The notes below the pieces were generated by a model. That model made no database searches. It was not told the DNA's origin and was given only the letters and a program-made list of their open reading frames with translations. Below, piece after piece: positions 16,069 to 23,646 of a DNA stretch of 64,000 nucleotides. The first letter of the stretch is position 1. The number at the start of each line of letters is the position of its first letter. The position numbers were made by a program, and so were the translations under genes. The DNA lies in the NCBI RefSeq assembly GCF_003160695.1, contig NZ_QGDD01000007.1, forward strand, positions 1 through 64,000, given 5' to 3'. The stretch comes from Nocardioides silvaticus (GTDB taxonomy: Bacteria; Actinomycetota; Actinomycetes; Propionibacteriales; Nocardioidaceae).

Positions 16069-16890
16069 GTGGCCGAGGCCTGGACCGGAGGGGAGCACGG
16101 CGACCGCGGCCGCTGCGTGCTCGCGCCCAACCCCGGGATCATGACGCTCGACGGCACCAACACCTGGGTGCTCCGCGAGCCCGGCGCCGAGCGGTCGATC
16201 GTCGTCGACCCCGGCCCGCTCGACGACGCGCACCTCGACGGCGTGGCCGAGGCGGCCGGGCAGGTCGACCACGTCCTCCTCACCCACCACCACCTCGACC
16301 ACACCGAGGCCGCGCGCGACTTCGCCGAGCGGATGGGGTGCGGGGTCCGGGCCCTCGATCCCGAGCTCTGCTGGCGCGCCGAGCCGGTGACCGACGGTGA
16401 GGTGGTCGACGTGGCCGGGCTCCGCGCCGAGGTGCTCACGACGCCCGGCCACACCGCGGACTCGATCTCGCTGCTGGTCGCCGACGACCGCGCGTTGTTG
16501 ACCGGCGACATGGTGCTCGGCCGCGGCACGACCGTGATCGCCCACCCCGACGGCGACCTCCGTCCCTACTTCGCCTCGATCGCACGGATGAGGGCGCTCG
16601 TGAGCGAGGGCCGGGTGGACACCCTCTGGCCGGCCCACGGCCCGGTGCTGCCGGACGCCGCCGGGGTGCTCGACTACTACGTCGTCCACCGCCGGGAGCG
16701 GCTGGCCCAGGTCGAGTCGGCCCTCACCCGGCTGGGCCGCTCGCCCGCCGACCTGCCCCCCGACGTCGCCGAGGACGACACCCTGCCGCGCCAGGTGGTC
16801 GAGGTCGTCTACCAGGACGTCGACGAGTCGCTCTGGGGTGCCGCCGAGTGGTCGGTCCGCGCCCAGCTCGCCTACCTCGCCACCCGGTGA
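16069..16890 (+). CDS. Metallo-beta-lactamase-fold hydrolase (LACTB2-like)
   Basis: A 273-residue MBL-fold protein. Its dizinc motif is THHHLDHTEAARDF (about 73-86). The further ligands are in TTPGHTADS, LTGDMVLG and PAHGP, and a C-terminal helical RNase-like extension (RRERLAQVE...) resembles LACTB2. It corresponds in position to Rv3677c. The group contains endoribonucleases and thioesterases; which applies here is unknown. GTG at 16069 begins 4 bp after the Nudix stop. It converges with the DUF1330 gene, 4 bp apart, closing the four-gene operon. Confidence 0.88.
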   Translation: MAEAWTGGEHGDRGRCVLAPNPGIMTLDGTNTWVLREPGAERSIVVDPGPLDDAHLDGVAEAAGQVDHVLLTHHHLDHTEAARDFAERMGCGVRALDPELCWRAEPVTDGEVVDVAGLRAEVLTTPGHTADSISLLVADDRALLTGDMVLGRGTTVIAHPDGDLRPYFASIARMRALVSEGRVDTLWPAHGPVLPDAAGVLDYYVVHRRERLAQVESALTRLGRSPADLPPDVAEDDTLPRQVVEVVYQDVDESLWGAAEWSVRAQLAYLATR

Positions 16891-16894
16891 CGCC

Positions 16895-17245
16895 TCAGCC
16901 CGCGAGCAGGACGGCGAGCTTGTCGACGGCGCGGTAGCCCTCCGGCACGCCCTCGACCACGGCGGCGATCGACTGCGAGTGCTCGGTGCGCAGCGGCAGG
17001 ATCGCCTGGTAGCCCGGCGACGCGTACCACTCCTCGGCGGCGGCCGCCGAGGGGAACTCTATGATGACGATGTCGCCGTCCCACTCGCCCTCCGCCGGCG
17101 TGATCCTGCCGCCGTGGACGAGGAAGCGCCCGCCGTACGGCGCCAGGGTCTCGTCGATCCGCTCGATGTACTCGACGATCTCGGGGCCGAGGTCGACCTC
17201 GCGGAGGTAGGCGAGGGCGTAGGCCTTGGGTGCGGTGGTGTTCAT
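16895..17245 (-). CDS. DUF1330-domain protein
   Basis: A 116-residue alpha+beta ferredoxin-like (dimeric alpha/beta barrel) protein. The DUF1330 features are APYGGRFLVHGG, VIIEFPSAAAAEEWYASPGYQAI and the C-terminal lysine-containing stretch. The biochemical role of the family is unknown; it is related to EthD and antibiotic monooxygenase folds. The ATG has a strong Shine-Dalgarno (AGGAGG, about 6 nt upstream). It diverges from an XRE regulator across 112 bp that contain two palindromes, so it is a likely target of that regulator. Confidence 0.88.
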   Translation of the reverse strand: MNTTAPKAYALAYLREVDLGPEIVEYIERIDETLAPYGGRFLVHGGRITPAEGEWDGDIVIIEFPSAAAAEEWYASPGYQAILPLRTEHSQSIAAVVEGVPEGYRAVDKLAVLLAG

Positions 17246-17263
17246 GGTGGTCCTCCTGTTGTC

Positions 17264-17279
17264 GATCGGTGTGCCGATC
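17264..17279. promoter_or_regulatory. Inverted repeat upstream of DUF1330
   Basis: GATCGG-TGTG-CCGATC, perfect 6-bp arms around 4 nt, lies 18 bp upstream of the DUF1330 ATG. It could be an operator for the adjacent XRE regulator. Binding is inferred only from position and symmetry. Confidence 0.4.
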
Positions 17280-17305
17280 ACACCCCGTGGCGCTGCGCGG
17301 CGTCG

Positions 17306-17322
17306 ATGACCTCGGAGGTCAT
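17306..17322. promoter_or_regulatory. 17-bp palindrome upstream of the XRE regulator
   Basis: ATGACCTC-G-GAGGTCAT is perfect over 8-bp arms and lies 35 bp upstream of the regulator ATG. It is unlike the other palindrome in this gap. Candidate autoregulatory operator. Confidence 0.45.
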
Positions 17323-17357
17323 GTCCGCGTCGCCGCCCGGCGGCTACGGTCGGCGCC

Positions 17358-18137
17358 ATGACGACCTCGCCCGCGGCTCAGGGACATGTCGGTGAGCTGC
17401 TCCGCGACTGGCGGCTGCGCCGGAACCTGTCGCAGCTCGACCTCGCGAACCGCGCGGACGTGTCGACCCGCCACCTGAGCTACGTCGAGACCGGCCGCTC
17501 ACGGCCCACCAGCGCGATGGTCCTGCGCCTCTGCGCCCACCTGGACGTGCCGCTGCGCGAGCAGAACCAGATCCTGCTGGCCGCCGGCTTCGCCCCCGCC
17601 CACCCGGAGCACGCCTTGTCCGACCCCCCGATGGCCGAGGCGAACGCCGCGCTCGAGGCGATCCTCGCGGCCCACCATCCCTACCCGGCACTCGTGGTCG
17701 ACCGGCACTGGGAGCTGGTGGCCGCCAACGAGGCGGCGTTCGCGCTGCTCGACGGTGTCGACCCCGACCTGCTCGAACCGCCGGTCAACGTCCTCCGGGT
17801 CTCGGTGCACCCGCGCGGCCTGGCGCCGCGGATCGCCAACCTCGACGAGTGGCGAGCGCAGCTCGCCGTACGGCTGCGGCGCGAGCACGACGCGACCGGC
17901 GACCGCGCGTTGCGCGAGCTCGCCGACGAGATCGCCGGCGACCTCGACCTGCTGCCGGCTTCGGCCGCGCTCGTCGTGCCCCTGCAGCTGCGGGCGGGTG
18001 ACGCGGTCCTGTCGTTCATCTCGACGACCACGGTCTTCGGCACCCCCCGCGAGGTGACGCTGTCCGAGCTCGCGATCGAGGCGTTCTACCCCGCGGACGA
18101 GGTGACCCGGCAGGCGCTCACCGGGCCGCCTCGATAG
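17358..18137 (+). CDS. XRE-family transcriptional regulator with MmyB-type ligand-binding domain
   Basis: A 259-residue regulator. An N-terminal HTH_XRE (about residues 12-65: GELLRDWRLRRNLSQLDLAN...YVETGRSRPT) is joined to a C-terminal MmyB-like PAS-related domain (about 95-255) marked by PALVVDRHWELVAAN. In this family the C-terminal pocket binds a hydrophobic ligand such as a fatty acid. It is divergent from DUF1330 and its 3' end overlaps the convergent YdeI-like gene by 20 bp. The length is typical. Likely target: the divergent DUF1330 gene. Confidence 0.92.
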   Translation: MTTSPAAQGHVGELLRDWRLRRNLSQLDLANRADVSTRHLSYVETGRSRPTSAMVLRLCAHLDVPLREQNQILLAAGFAPAHPEHALSDPPMAEANAALEAILAAHHPYPALVVDRHWELVAANEAAFALLDGVDPDLLEPPVNVLRVSVHPRGLAPRIANLDEWRAQLAVRLRREHDATGDRALRELADEIAGDLDLLPASAALVVPLQLRAGDAVLSFISTTTVFGTPREVTLSELAIEAFYPADEVTRQALTGPPR

Positions 18138-18498
18138 CCGCTTCCCACCGCCCGTCGGCCTTCGCGGCGTCGACCTGGGCCCGGCCGGCGTCGGTCATCA
18201 GGCCCTCGCTCTCGAGCGCGGCGACGCGGTGGACGTTGGACATCGACCACTTGCTCCGCTTGCTGCGCGGCGTGAACCGGATGAACGTCGTCTCCGCGTC
18301 GCGGCTCCGACCCTGGCCGTCGATCCACCCGAAGCACAGCGCTTCGAGCACCGCCTCCTCGTAGGTCAGCGTCGTGACCGTCCCGCCCTTCTTCGTCAGC
18401 ACCACCCACGCCGCCGGCTCGTTCTCGTGGTTCGCCTCCAGCCATCCCCGAAACGCCGCCCGATCCGGCACCATGACTTCCACCCCGCTCAGCACCAT
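18118..18498 (-). CDS. YdeI/OmdA-family protein
   Basis: A 126-residue protein of the YdeI/OmpD-associated family. Family marks are EPAAWVVLTKKG, ALCFGWIDGQGR and the basic stretch FTPRSKRSKWSMSNV. Some relatives are implicated in bacteriocin or antimicrobial-peptide resistance, but the activity is unknown. The ATG at 18498 fits the family start. The Shine-Dalgarno is not obvious, and 16 bp upstream of the start a block of four 22-bp direct repeats begins, so its leader or promoter is built from these repeats. Its 3' end overlaps the XRE gene. Confidence 0.85.
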   Translation of the reverse strand: MVLSGVEVMVPDRAAFRGWLEANHENEPAAWVVLTKKGGTVTTLTYEEAVLEALCFGWIDGQGRSRDAETTFIRFTPRSKRSKWSMSNVHRVAALESEGLMTDAGRAQVDAAKADGRWEAAIEAAR

Positions 18499-18514
18499 GC
18501 CGCCACTCTTCCAC

Positions 18515-18602
18515 GTTGATTCCTCCCTCGTGGCGGGTTGATTCCTCCCTCGTGGCGGGTTGATTCCTCCCTCGTGGCCTGTTGATTCGTCCCGCGTGGT
18601 CG
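18515..18602 (+). repeat. Left array: four tandem 22-bp units flanking the AbiEi-DUF559 gene
   Basis: Four head-to-tail units with no spacer start at 18515, 18537, 18559 and 18581. Each begins GTTGATTC and, in the first two, ends CTCGTGGCGG; units 1-3 are nearly identical and unit 4 has several changes (GTCCCGCGTGGTCG end). The array lies between the starts of the YdeI-like gene and the AbiEi-DUF559 gene. The same unit occurs in the opposite orientation after the AbiEi-DUF559 gene at 19676-19741. Confidence 0.95.
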
Positions 18603-18698
18603 CCACTTGTCGTCCACAGGCATCGACCCGACGGTCCCCATCCCCAGGGTCCCCCGTCGTCGAAGCCGGCGGCCGGCTTTCCGTCGGACCCTGCCTCC

Positions 18699-19667
18699 GT
18701 GAACCTGATCCAGAAGCTGCCCGCCGGACCGTTCCGGTACGACGCGATCGGCGACCTCGGCATCTCCCGCCACGAGCTGCGTCGACTCGTCCGCGACGGC
18801 GACGTCCGCGTCGTCGTCCGAGGCGTGTACGCCGCGGCCACGCTCGAGGACACCGTCGAGGTGCGGGCAGCGGCCGTGGCACTGGTCTCGGCGCCGGGCC
18901 ACGTCGTCCGGGACCGGACTGCGGCGTGGCTGCACGGCGTCGACATGCTGCTCTACTCCGAGCACGACGCGCCGCCGCCCGTCGAGACCTGCGCGCTGCG
19001 GGGCAATCAGCCGTCCCAGCGCGACGGTGTCGACGGCCGCACCCGTGACCTCGTGCCGCGCGACATCATGCTGCTCCACGGGCTTCGGGTCACGACACCC
19101 CTGCGCACGGCTCTTGATCTCGGTTGCGTCCTGCACCGGCGCGACGCCATGGCCGCACTCGACGCGATCTGTCGGAGGCACGGCATCACCAAGGAGCAGC
19201 TGGTGATCGAGGTGGCGCGGTACCGCAGGCGGCGCGGCGTGGTCCAGCTGCGGGAGCTCGTCGGGCTCGTGGAGCCGCGTGCCGAGTCCGCACGAGAGTC
19301 CTGGATGCGGCTGGCGATCCACGACGCCGGGCTGCCGGCGCCGGAACCGCAGTACTGGGTGGTCGTGGACGGCGAACCGAGGTACCGCATCGACCTCGCC
19401 TACCCGAAGCACCGGGTCGCGATCGAGTACGACGGGTGGGAGGCCCATGAGCAGACGCCCGACCAGCGGGAGCGCGACAGGGTGCGTCGGCAGTGGCTGC
19501 GCGAGCACGGGTGGACGGTGATCGTCGTACGGCGTGGCGACTTCACGAGGGACGCTCTCGATCGGTGGACCGAGGAGGTCCGGGCCGCGCTGCGCCCGTC
19601 GTACACCAATGTCCGTGATCTCGAGCGCGGCTCGCGCCAGCGCAGGATCGAACAAGCCACGGGCTAG
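18699..19667 (+). CDS. AbiEi-like HTH protein with C-terminal DUF559 (Vsr/PD-(D/E)XK-like) nuclease domain
   Basis: A 322-residue protein. Residues 8-50 (FRYDAIGDLGISRHELRRLV...GVYA) resemble the winged helix of AbiEi-type antitoxins. The middle (55-190) matches the AbiEi C-terminal scaffold. Residues 198-295 form a DUF559 domain: E200 in ARESW, D232 in RIDLAYP, E243-Y-D245, H250 and VIVVRRGDF, a PD-(D/E)XK-like nuclease core. No AbiEii-type toxin partner is nearby, so it is not an ordinary type IV toxin-antitoxin pair. The GTG at 18699 has only a weak Shine-Dalgarno. The gene is flanked by inverted 22-bp repeat arrays (18515-18602, 19676-19741). DNA binding plus cleavage is inferred from the domains, not shown. 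Confidence 0.8.
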   Translation: MNLIQKLPAGPFRYDAIGDLGISRHELRRLVRDGDVRVVVRGVYAAATLEDTVEVRAAAVALVSAPGHVVRDRTAAWLHGVDMLLYSEHDAPPPVETCALRGNQPSQRDGVDGRTRDLVPRDIMLLHGLRVTTPLRTALDLGCVLHRRDAMAALDAICRRHGITKEQLVIEVARYRRRRGVVQLRELVGLVEPRAESARESWMRLAIHDAGLPAPEPQYWVVVDGEPRYRIDLAYPKHRVAIEYDGWEAHEQTPDQRERDRVRRQWLREHGWTVIVVRRGDFTRDALDRWTEEVRAALRPSYTNVRDLERGSRQRRIEQATG

Positions 19668-19675
19668 GAATCGAC

Positions 19676-19741
19676 ACGCCACGAAGGACGAATCAACACG
19701 CCACGAGGGACGAATCAACCCGCCACGAGGGACGAATCAAC
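19676..19741 (-). repeat. Right array: three tandem 22-bp units, inverted relative to the left array
   Basis: Three units start at 19676, 19698 and 19720, reading on the minus strand GTTGATTCGTCC...CTCGTGGCG. They differ from the left units mainly at the ninth base (G for C). A decayed half unit (AGGAATCGAC) at 19666-19675 overlaps the stop of the AbiEi-DUF559 gene. The last unit contains the stop codon of the convergent membrane protein gene. Confidence 0.95.
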
Positions 19742-20942
19742 GTCTCACGGCCCGCGCCTGGACGAAGATCAGGATCAGGAGTCCGGTGGAGACCAGGGCG
19801 AGGAGAGGGATCCACCAGTGATCGACGATCCAGGGATCCGCCCACGGATCGGGTCCCGCCGGGACAGTGGGGCGCTCGGGGGTCATCAAGCCGGTGGCAA
19901 CGCTGAGGCGGTTGAAGTAGGGAGCGACCTCCCCGATCGTCTCGACGGCGCCGTCGGTGGTGAGGAGGAGGTAGTTGACCGGATCTCCCTCGGTCAGGAG
20001 GACGGCGTGTGCCTCGTCGTCAGTCGGGATCCAGCCGACCAGCTCGTCGTCCGTGAGGTCGGCTTGCGAGTAGACCGCGGGCGGCGTGCAGTAGCCGTGC
20101 GTCTCCACCAACCGTCGCCACGACCGTTCGCGCTCAGAGCTGTCGCCTGCAGGCGTGACGAGGAAGCGCGGCCAGAGGTAGCGCAGCGCCGCGCCGTCGT
20201 CGCAGACTCCGAGTCCGTCCCAGGCGATGCGGCCAGCGCGAGGCAGGGGCCGGCTCTTCATGGCCCCGACGTCGACGATGCCCGCCAGCGCCCGGCCGTA
20301 CTTGCGATGAGATCGCTCGCGGAACGTGACGACCTGGCCGGACCAGGCGAGGTGCTCGCCGTTGGGGGACCATTGGGCTGAGGTGGCGAGGGCTCCGAGA
20401 CCATCGGCGAGGTCGACCTTCGCGAGGTTGCCACGGCGCAGGTCGACGATCGCCAGGTGGCTCGTCGCATCGTCTTCGGCCGGGTAGGCGAGGAGGGTGC
20501 CGTCCGGGGAGAGCTGGGGAGGCACGTCGGAGGCGCCCATGTCGTCGTAGCCCGGCAGCGCGGTGAGGCGGTAGTCGCCGTCCAGGGTGACCACGACCAC
20601 CTGATTCCGCTGTTCGCTGGTGACCGGATAGGTCGCGACAGCCCGGCCGACGTCAGCGAGGTCGGTCATAGGAAGGTCGAGGTCGCCGTCGTCGGGTGCG
20701 TAGATCGAATCCGGGACACCGCCCAGGTCGCCGTTGTCCGCGACGCCGGACTCGTCGACGCGGAGCAGCGGGGCGGTGACCGCGGCGACGACCGCGAGGC
20801 AGGCGACGGCGGCAGCGCCGACCAGCACGCGCGCCCGAACGGTGGCCCGGCGGCCGCGCGTGAAGAGGTCGTCGGGCACGTGCACGTCGGGGGCGCCCTC
20901 GGCGACCCGGGCCAGCTCTTCCTTCAGCTGCTCGCCGCTCAT
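19737..20942 (-). CDS. Two-TM protein with extracytoplasmic TolB/WD40-like domain, partner of the sigma factor
   Basis: A 401-residue protein. A short cytoplasmic N-terminus (1-38, starting MSGEQLKEELARVAEG) and TM1 (39-59) lead to a large extracytoplasmic domain. That domain has propeller-like repeats (PPQLSPDGTLLAYPAEDD, SAQWSPNGEHLAWSG), and TM2 (about 378-395) precedes a basic tail. Its ATG overlaps the sigma factor stop by 4 nt. In SigE-type actinobacterial loci such a gene often acts as an anti-sigma factor or envelope sensor; no zinc anti-sigma motif is visible, so this is inferred from context. The stop codon lies inside the 22-bp repeat array. Confidence 0.75.
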   Translation of the reverse strand: MSGEQLKEELARVAEGAPDVHVPDDLFTRGRRATVRARVLVGAAAVACLAVVAAVTAPLLRVDESGVADNGDLGGVPDSIYAPDDGDLDLPMTDLADVGRAVATYPVTSEQRNQVVVVTLDGDYRLTALPGYDDMGASDVPPQLSPDGTLLAYPAEDDATSHLAIVDLRRGNLAKVDLADGLGALATSAQWSPNGEHLAWSGQVVTFRERSHRKYGRALAGIVDVGAMKSRPLPRAGRIAWDGLGVCDDGAALRYLWPRFLVTPAGDSSERERSWRRLVETHGYCTPPAVYSQADLTDDELVGWIPTDDEAHAVLLTEGDPVNYLLLTTDGAVETIGEVAPYFNRLSVATGLMTPERPTVPAGPDPWADPWIVDHWWIPLLALVSTGLLILIFVQARAVRR

Positions 20943-21442
20943 GACCCCACCTCCAGGAGCTCCTCGAGGTGCGGGGCGACGGCGCGGAGGCGGGCGAGGG
21001 CCTCGCGGGTCGTGGACTTCACGGTGCCGGCGCCGATCCCGAGGGCGTGGGCGGTCTGCACCTCGGTGAGGTCCTCGAAGAACCGCAGCACCAGCACGGT
21101 GCGCTGCCGCTCGGTCAGCCGGGCGAGCGCGGCCTCGAGGTCTAGCCGCAGGTCGCTGTCGGGTGCGGCGGTCGCCGCGTCGTCGTACGACGCCAGGCTG
21201 GTCTCGCGAAACCTGCGGCGCCGCCACCAGGAGACGTTCTGCGTGTAGAGGATGCGCCGCACGTACGGCTCCGGATCACCCTCGATCCGGTGCCACGCGC
21301 GGGCGGCCTTGAAGAGTGCGGTCTGCACGAGGTCCTCCGCGAGGTGGGCGTCCCCGGTGAGGAGGTACGCCGTCCGGGCCAGGGCCGGCGTGCGTGCGCG
21401 CACGAACTCGTCGAACGCGTGACGCGCGGACTCCGAGACCAT
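20939..21442 (-). CDS. SigE-family (ECF-like) RNA polymerase sigma factor
   Basis: A 167-residue sigma factor. Region 2 covers about 10-75 (FVRARTPALARTAYLLTGDAHLAEDLVQTALFKAARAW), with WWRRRRFRE after it. Region 4 covers about 105-155 (LARLTERQRTVLVLRFFEDLTEVQTAHALGIGAGTVKSTTREAL). The sequence is of the Streptomyces SigE-family type. It is coupled by a 4-nt overlap to the two-TM protein downstream, a probable regulator. It lies 75 bp downstream of crp on the same strand. No promoter typical of ECF autoregulation was picked out. Confidence 0.92.
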   Translation of the reverse strand: MVSESARHAFDEFVRARTPALARTAYLLTGDAHLAEDLVQTALFKAARAWHRIEGDPEPYVRRILYTQNVSWWRRRRFRETSLASYDDAATAAPDSDLRLDLEAALARLTERQRTVLVLRFFEDLTEVQTAHALGIGAGTVKSTTREALARLRAVAPHLEELLEVGS

Positions 21443-21517
21443 GGCCGACCACCTTTCACCCGTGACGACGCACGGAAGGGGTGGCGCGGGGGTGGAGCAA
21501 CCCGGGATTTCTTCGGG

Positions 21518-22195
21518 TCAGCGGGCGCGGCGGGTCATCCGCTCCATGTCCATGATCACGACGGACCGCGGCTCGAGGCGGAGCCAGCCGCGCGAGGCGA
21601 AGTCGGCGAGGGCCTTGTTGACGGTCTCGCGGGAGGCGCCGACCAGCTGGGCGAGCTCCTCCTGGGTGAGGTCGTGGTGGACGTGCACGCCGTCGTCAGC
21701 GGTGCGGCCGAACCGCTCGGCGAGGTCGAGCAGCGCCTTGGCGACGCGTCCGGGCACGTCGGAGAACACCAGGTCGGCGACGACGTCGTTGGCCTTGCGC
21801 AGTCGGCTGGCGAGCTGGGTGAGCAGGCCGCGCGCCACGGCGGGCCGGCCCTCGAGCCAGCGCAGCAGGTCCTCGTGGGACAGCGAGACGAACTCGGCGT
21901 CGGTCACGGCGGTCACGGTCGCCGAGCGGGGGCCGGGGTCGAAGAGCGAGAGCTCGCCGAACATCGAGCCGGGTCCGAGGATCGCGAGCAGGTTCTCGCG
22001 GCCGTCGGAGGAGGTGCGGCCCAGCTTCACCTTGCCGTCGAGGACGATGTAGAGCTTGTCGCCGCTGTCGCCCTCGTGGAACAGGACCTCGCCGCGGCGG
22101 AGCCGGGTCTCGGACATGGACGAGCGGAGGGCGGACGCGGCCTCGTCGTCGAGGGCGCTGAACAGCGGGGCCTGACGCAGCACGTCGTTGTCCAC
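21518..22195 (-). CDS. crp: Crp/Fnr-family regulator (cAMP receptor protein)
   Basis: A 225-residue regulator closely resembling the mycobacterial CRP. The cNMP-binding domain (about 10-125) has the phosphate-binding cassette FGELSLFDPGPRSATVTA. A connecting helix (RLRKANDVVADLVFSDVPGRVAKALLDLA) and a Crp-type HTH (about 170-215, LTQEELAQLVGASRETVNKALADF) follow. GTG at 22195 has a strong Shine-Dalgarno (GGAGGA) and gives the family length. It is divergent from nth across 138 bp with a GTG-N8-CAC site, so autoregulation is likely. Confidence 0.95.
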   Translation of the reverse strand: MDNDVLRQAPLFSALDDEAASALRSSMSETRLRRGEVLFHEGDSGDKLYIVLDGKVKLGRTSSDGRENLLAILGPGSMFGELSLFDPGPRSATVTAVTDAEFVSLSHEDLLRWLEGRPAVARGLLTQLASRLRKANDVVADLVFSDVPGRVAKALLDLAERFGRTADDGVHVHHDLTQEELAQLVGASRETVNKALADFASRGWLRLEPRSVVIMDMERMTRRAR

Positions 22196-22265
22196 GGTTC
22201 CTCCAAGGTTTCGGTACGGCGGACCGGTCCCCGAGGAGGAGGCCGGCGTCAGCCGCATCCTAGCC

Positions 22266-22281
22266 AGTGGTCCATGTCACA
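22266..22281. promoter_or_regulatory. Possible CRP site between crp and nth
   Basis: AGTGGTCCATGTCACA fits the core GTG-N8-CAC of CRP operators; the right half TCACA is perfect and the left half is weak. It lies in the divergent crp/nth intergenic region. Binding is inferred. Confidence 0.5.
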
Positions 22282-22333
22282 CCTAGCCACGGCTCCGCCG
22301 CTCGTCGTCGGCGCCAACCCGTAGGCTGACCGC

Positions 22334-23050
22334 GTGCGGGCGATCACCACGGAGGCCGAGACTCCCACCGGCCTCGTCCGTCGGGCGCGGAAGATCGACC
22401 GGGTGCTGGCGCAGACCTACCCGGACGCCAAGTGCGAGCTGGACTTCGACAACCCCTTCGAGCTGCTCGTCGTCACCGTGCTCAGCGCGCAGACCACCGA
22501 CAAGCGGGTCAACCTGGTGCGGCCGACCTTGTTCTCGGCCTACCCCGACCCGAAGGCGATGGCCGCGGCCGACCGCGCCCATCTCGAGCAGATCGTCGGC
22601 CCGCTCGGCTTCTTCCGGGCCAAGACCGAGGCCCTGCTCAAGCTCAGCGCCGCGCTCGTCGAGCGGTACGACGGCGAGGTGCCGCCCAAGCTCGAGGAGC
22701 TGGTCACGCTCCCCGGCGTCGGGCGCAAGACGGCCAACGTCGTGCTCGGCAACGCGTTCGGGATCCCGGGGATCACCGTCGACACCCACTTCGGCCGGCT
22801 GATCCGCCGGTTCGGGTGGACCGAGGAGACCGACCCGGTGAAGGCCGAGCACGCCATCGGCGCGCTCTTCCCCAAGCGGGACTGGACGATGCTCAGCCAT
22901 CACGTGATCTGGCACGGCCGCCGGGTCTGCCACGCCAAGAAGCCGGCCTGCGGCGCCTGCCCGGTCGCGCGCTGGTGCCCGGCCTACGGCACCGGCCCCA
23001 TCGACCCCGTCGAGGCCGAGAAGCTGGTCCGCACCGAGGGGCCCAATTGA
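22334..23050 (+). CDS. nth: Endonuclease III (DNA glycosylase/AP lyase)
   Basis: A 238-residue base-excision repair enzyme that removes oxidised pyrimidines and cleaves the abasic strand. It shows the helix-hairpin-helix [14 protein letters not shown] with catalytic lysine K131 (GRKTA), the catalytic aspartate in [10 protein letters not shown], and the four [4Fe-4S] cysteines in [17 protein letters not shown]. Start is GTG at 22334 at the family N-terminus. Its stop overlaps a TTG start of the TlpA-like lipoprotein (TTGA), beginning a coupled run nth-tlpA-nudix-marP-enoyl-CoA isomerase-like. Confidence 0.97.
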   Translation: MRAITTEAETPTGLVRRARKIDRVLAQTYPDAKCELDFDNPFELLVVTVLSAQTTDKRVNLVRPTLFSAYPDPKAMAAADRAHLEQIVGPLGFFRAKTEALLKLSAALVERYDGEVPPKLEELVTLPGVGRKTANVVLGNAFGIPGITVDTHFGRLIRRFGWTEETDPVKAEHAIGALFPKRDWTMLSHHVIWHGRRVCHAKKPACGACPVARWCPAYGTGPIDPVEAEKLVRTEGPN

Positions 23051-23646
23051 TCCGCACCGCCGCGCCGGCGCTGCTCGCGATCGCGGTGCTGCTCACCGGC
23101 TGCGACCAGGACCAGGCAGCCGGGGCGTGCGACGTCGACGTCGACACCGGTGAGCTCCGTGACCTGAAGGCCGCGGCCGGGATGGCCGACTGCCCCGACG
23201 GCGGCGGCGAGGCAGACCTGCCGGACGTCGAGATCCCCTGCCTCGGCGGCGGCACGGCGGGCTCGCTCGCGGAGATCCAGGGCCCCGCGATCGTGAACTT
23301 CTGGGCTTCCAACTGCGGCCCGTGCCGCAAGGAGATGCCCGCACTCCAGGCCTTCTCCGAGGAGTACGGCGAGCAGGTGCCCGTCATCGGCGTCGACTTC
23401 CTCGACACCTACCCCGGCGCCGCGCTCGACCTCGCGCAGCGCACCGGCGCGACCTACCCGTCCTACGCCGACCCGTGCGGCGAGCTCCAGGAGGAGGGCC
23501 TGGCCGTCGCCGGCCTCCCGGTCTTCGCGTTCGTCACGGAGGACGGAGCAGTGGAGCTGAAGGCAGGCGGGGTCGACTCGGTCGCCGAGATCGTGGAGCT
23601 GGCCGAGAAGTGGCTCGACGTCGAGATCGAGCGGACGTCCTCGTGA
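23047..23646 (+). CDS. TlpA/ResA-like thioredoxin-fold lipoprotein
   Basis: A 199-residue exported thiol-disulfide protein. The signal peptide ends in lipobox LLTGC (about 15-19), giving a lipid-anchored Cys. The thioredoxin fold carries the redox motif CGPC in [16 protein letters not shown] (about 88-103). cis-Pro is in [10 protein letters not shown]. Extra cysteines (CDVDVD, DCPDGG, IPC, DPCGE) suggest structural disulfides. It would act outside the membrane in oxidative folding or cytochrome maturation. TTG at 23047 gives a good signal peptide. Its stop overlaps the Nudix GTG start (GTGA). Confidence 0.88.
   Translation: MIRTAAPALLAIAVLLTGCDQDQAAGACDVDVDTGELRDLKAAAGMADCPDGGGEADLPDVEIPCLGGGTAGSLAEIQGPAIVNFWASNCGPCRKEMPALQAFSEEYGEQVPVIGVDFLDTYPGAALDLAQRTGATYPSYADPCGELQEEGLAVAGLPVFAFVTEDGAVELKAGGVDSVAEIVELAEKWLDVEIERTSS

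Noticed and set aside
18515..18602. CRISPR-like direct repeats
   Set aside because: Units abut without spacers, so this is a tandem array, not a CRISPR.
18699..19667. Type IV (AbiE) toxin-antitoxin pair
   Set aside because: No nucleotidyltransferase-type AbiEii toxin gene is adjacent and the protein has its own nuclease-like C-terminal domain.
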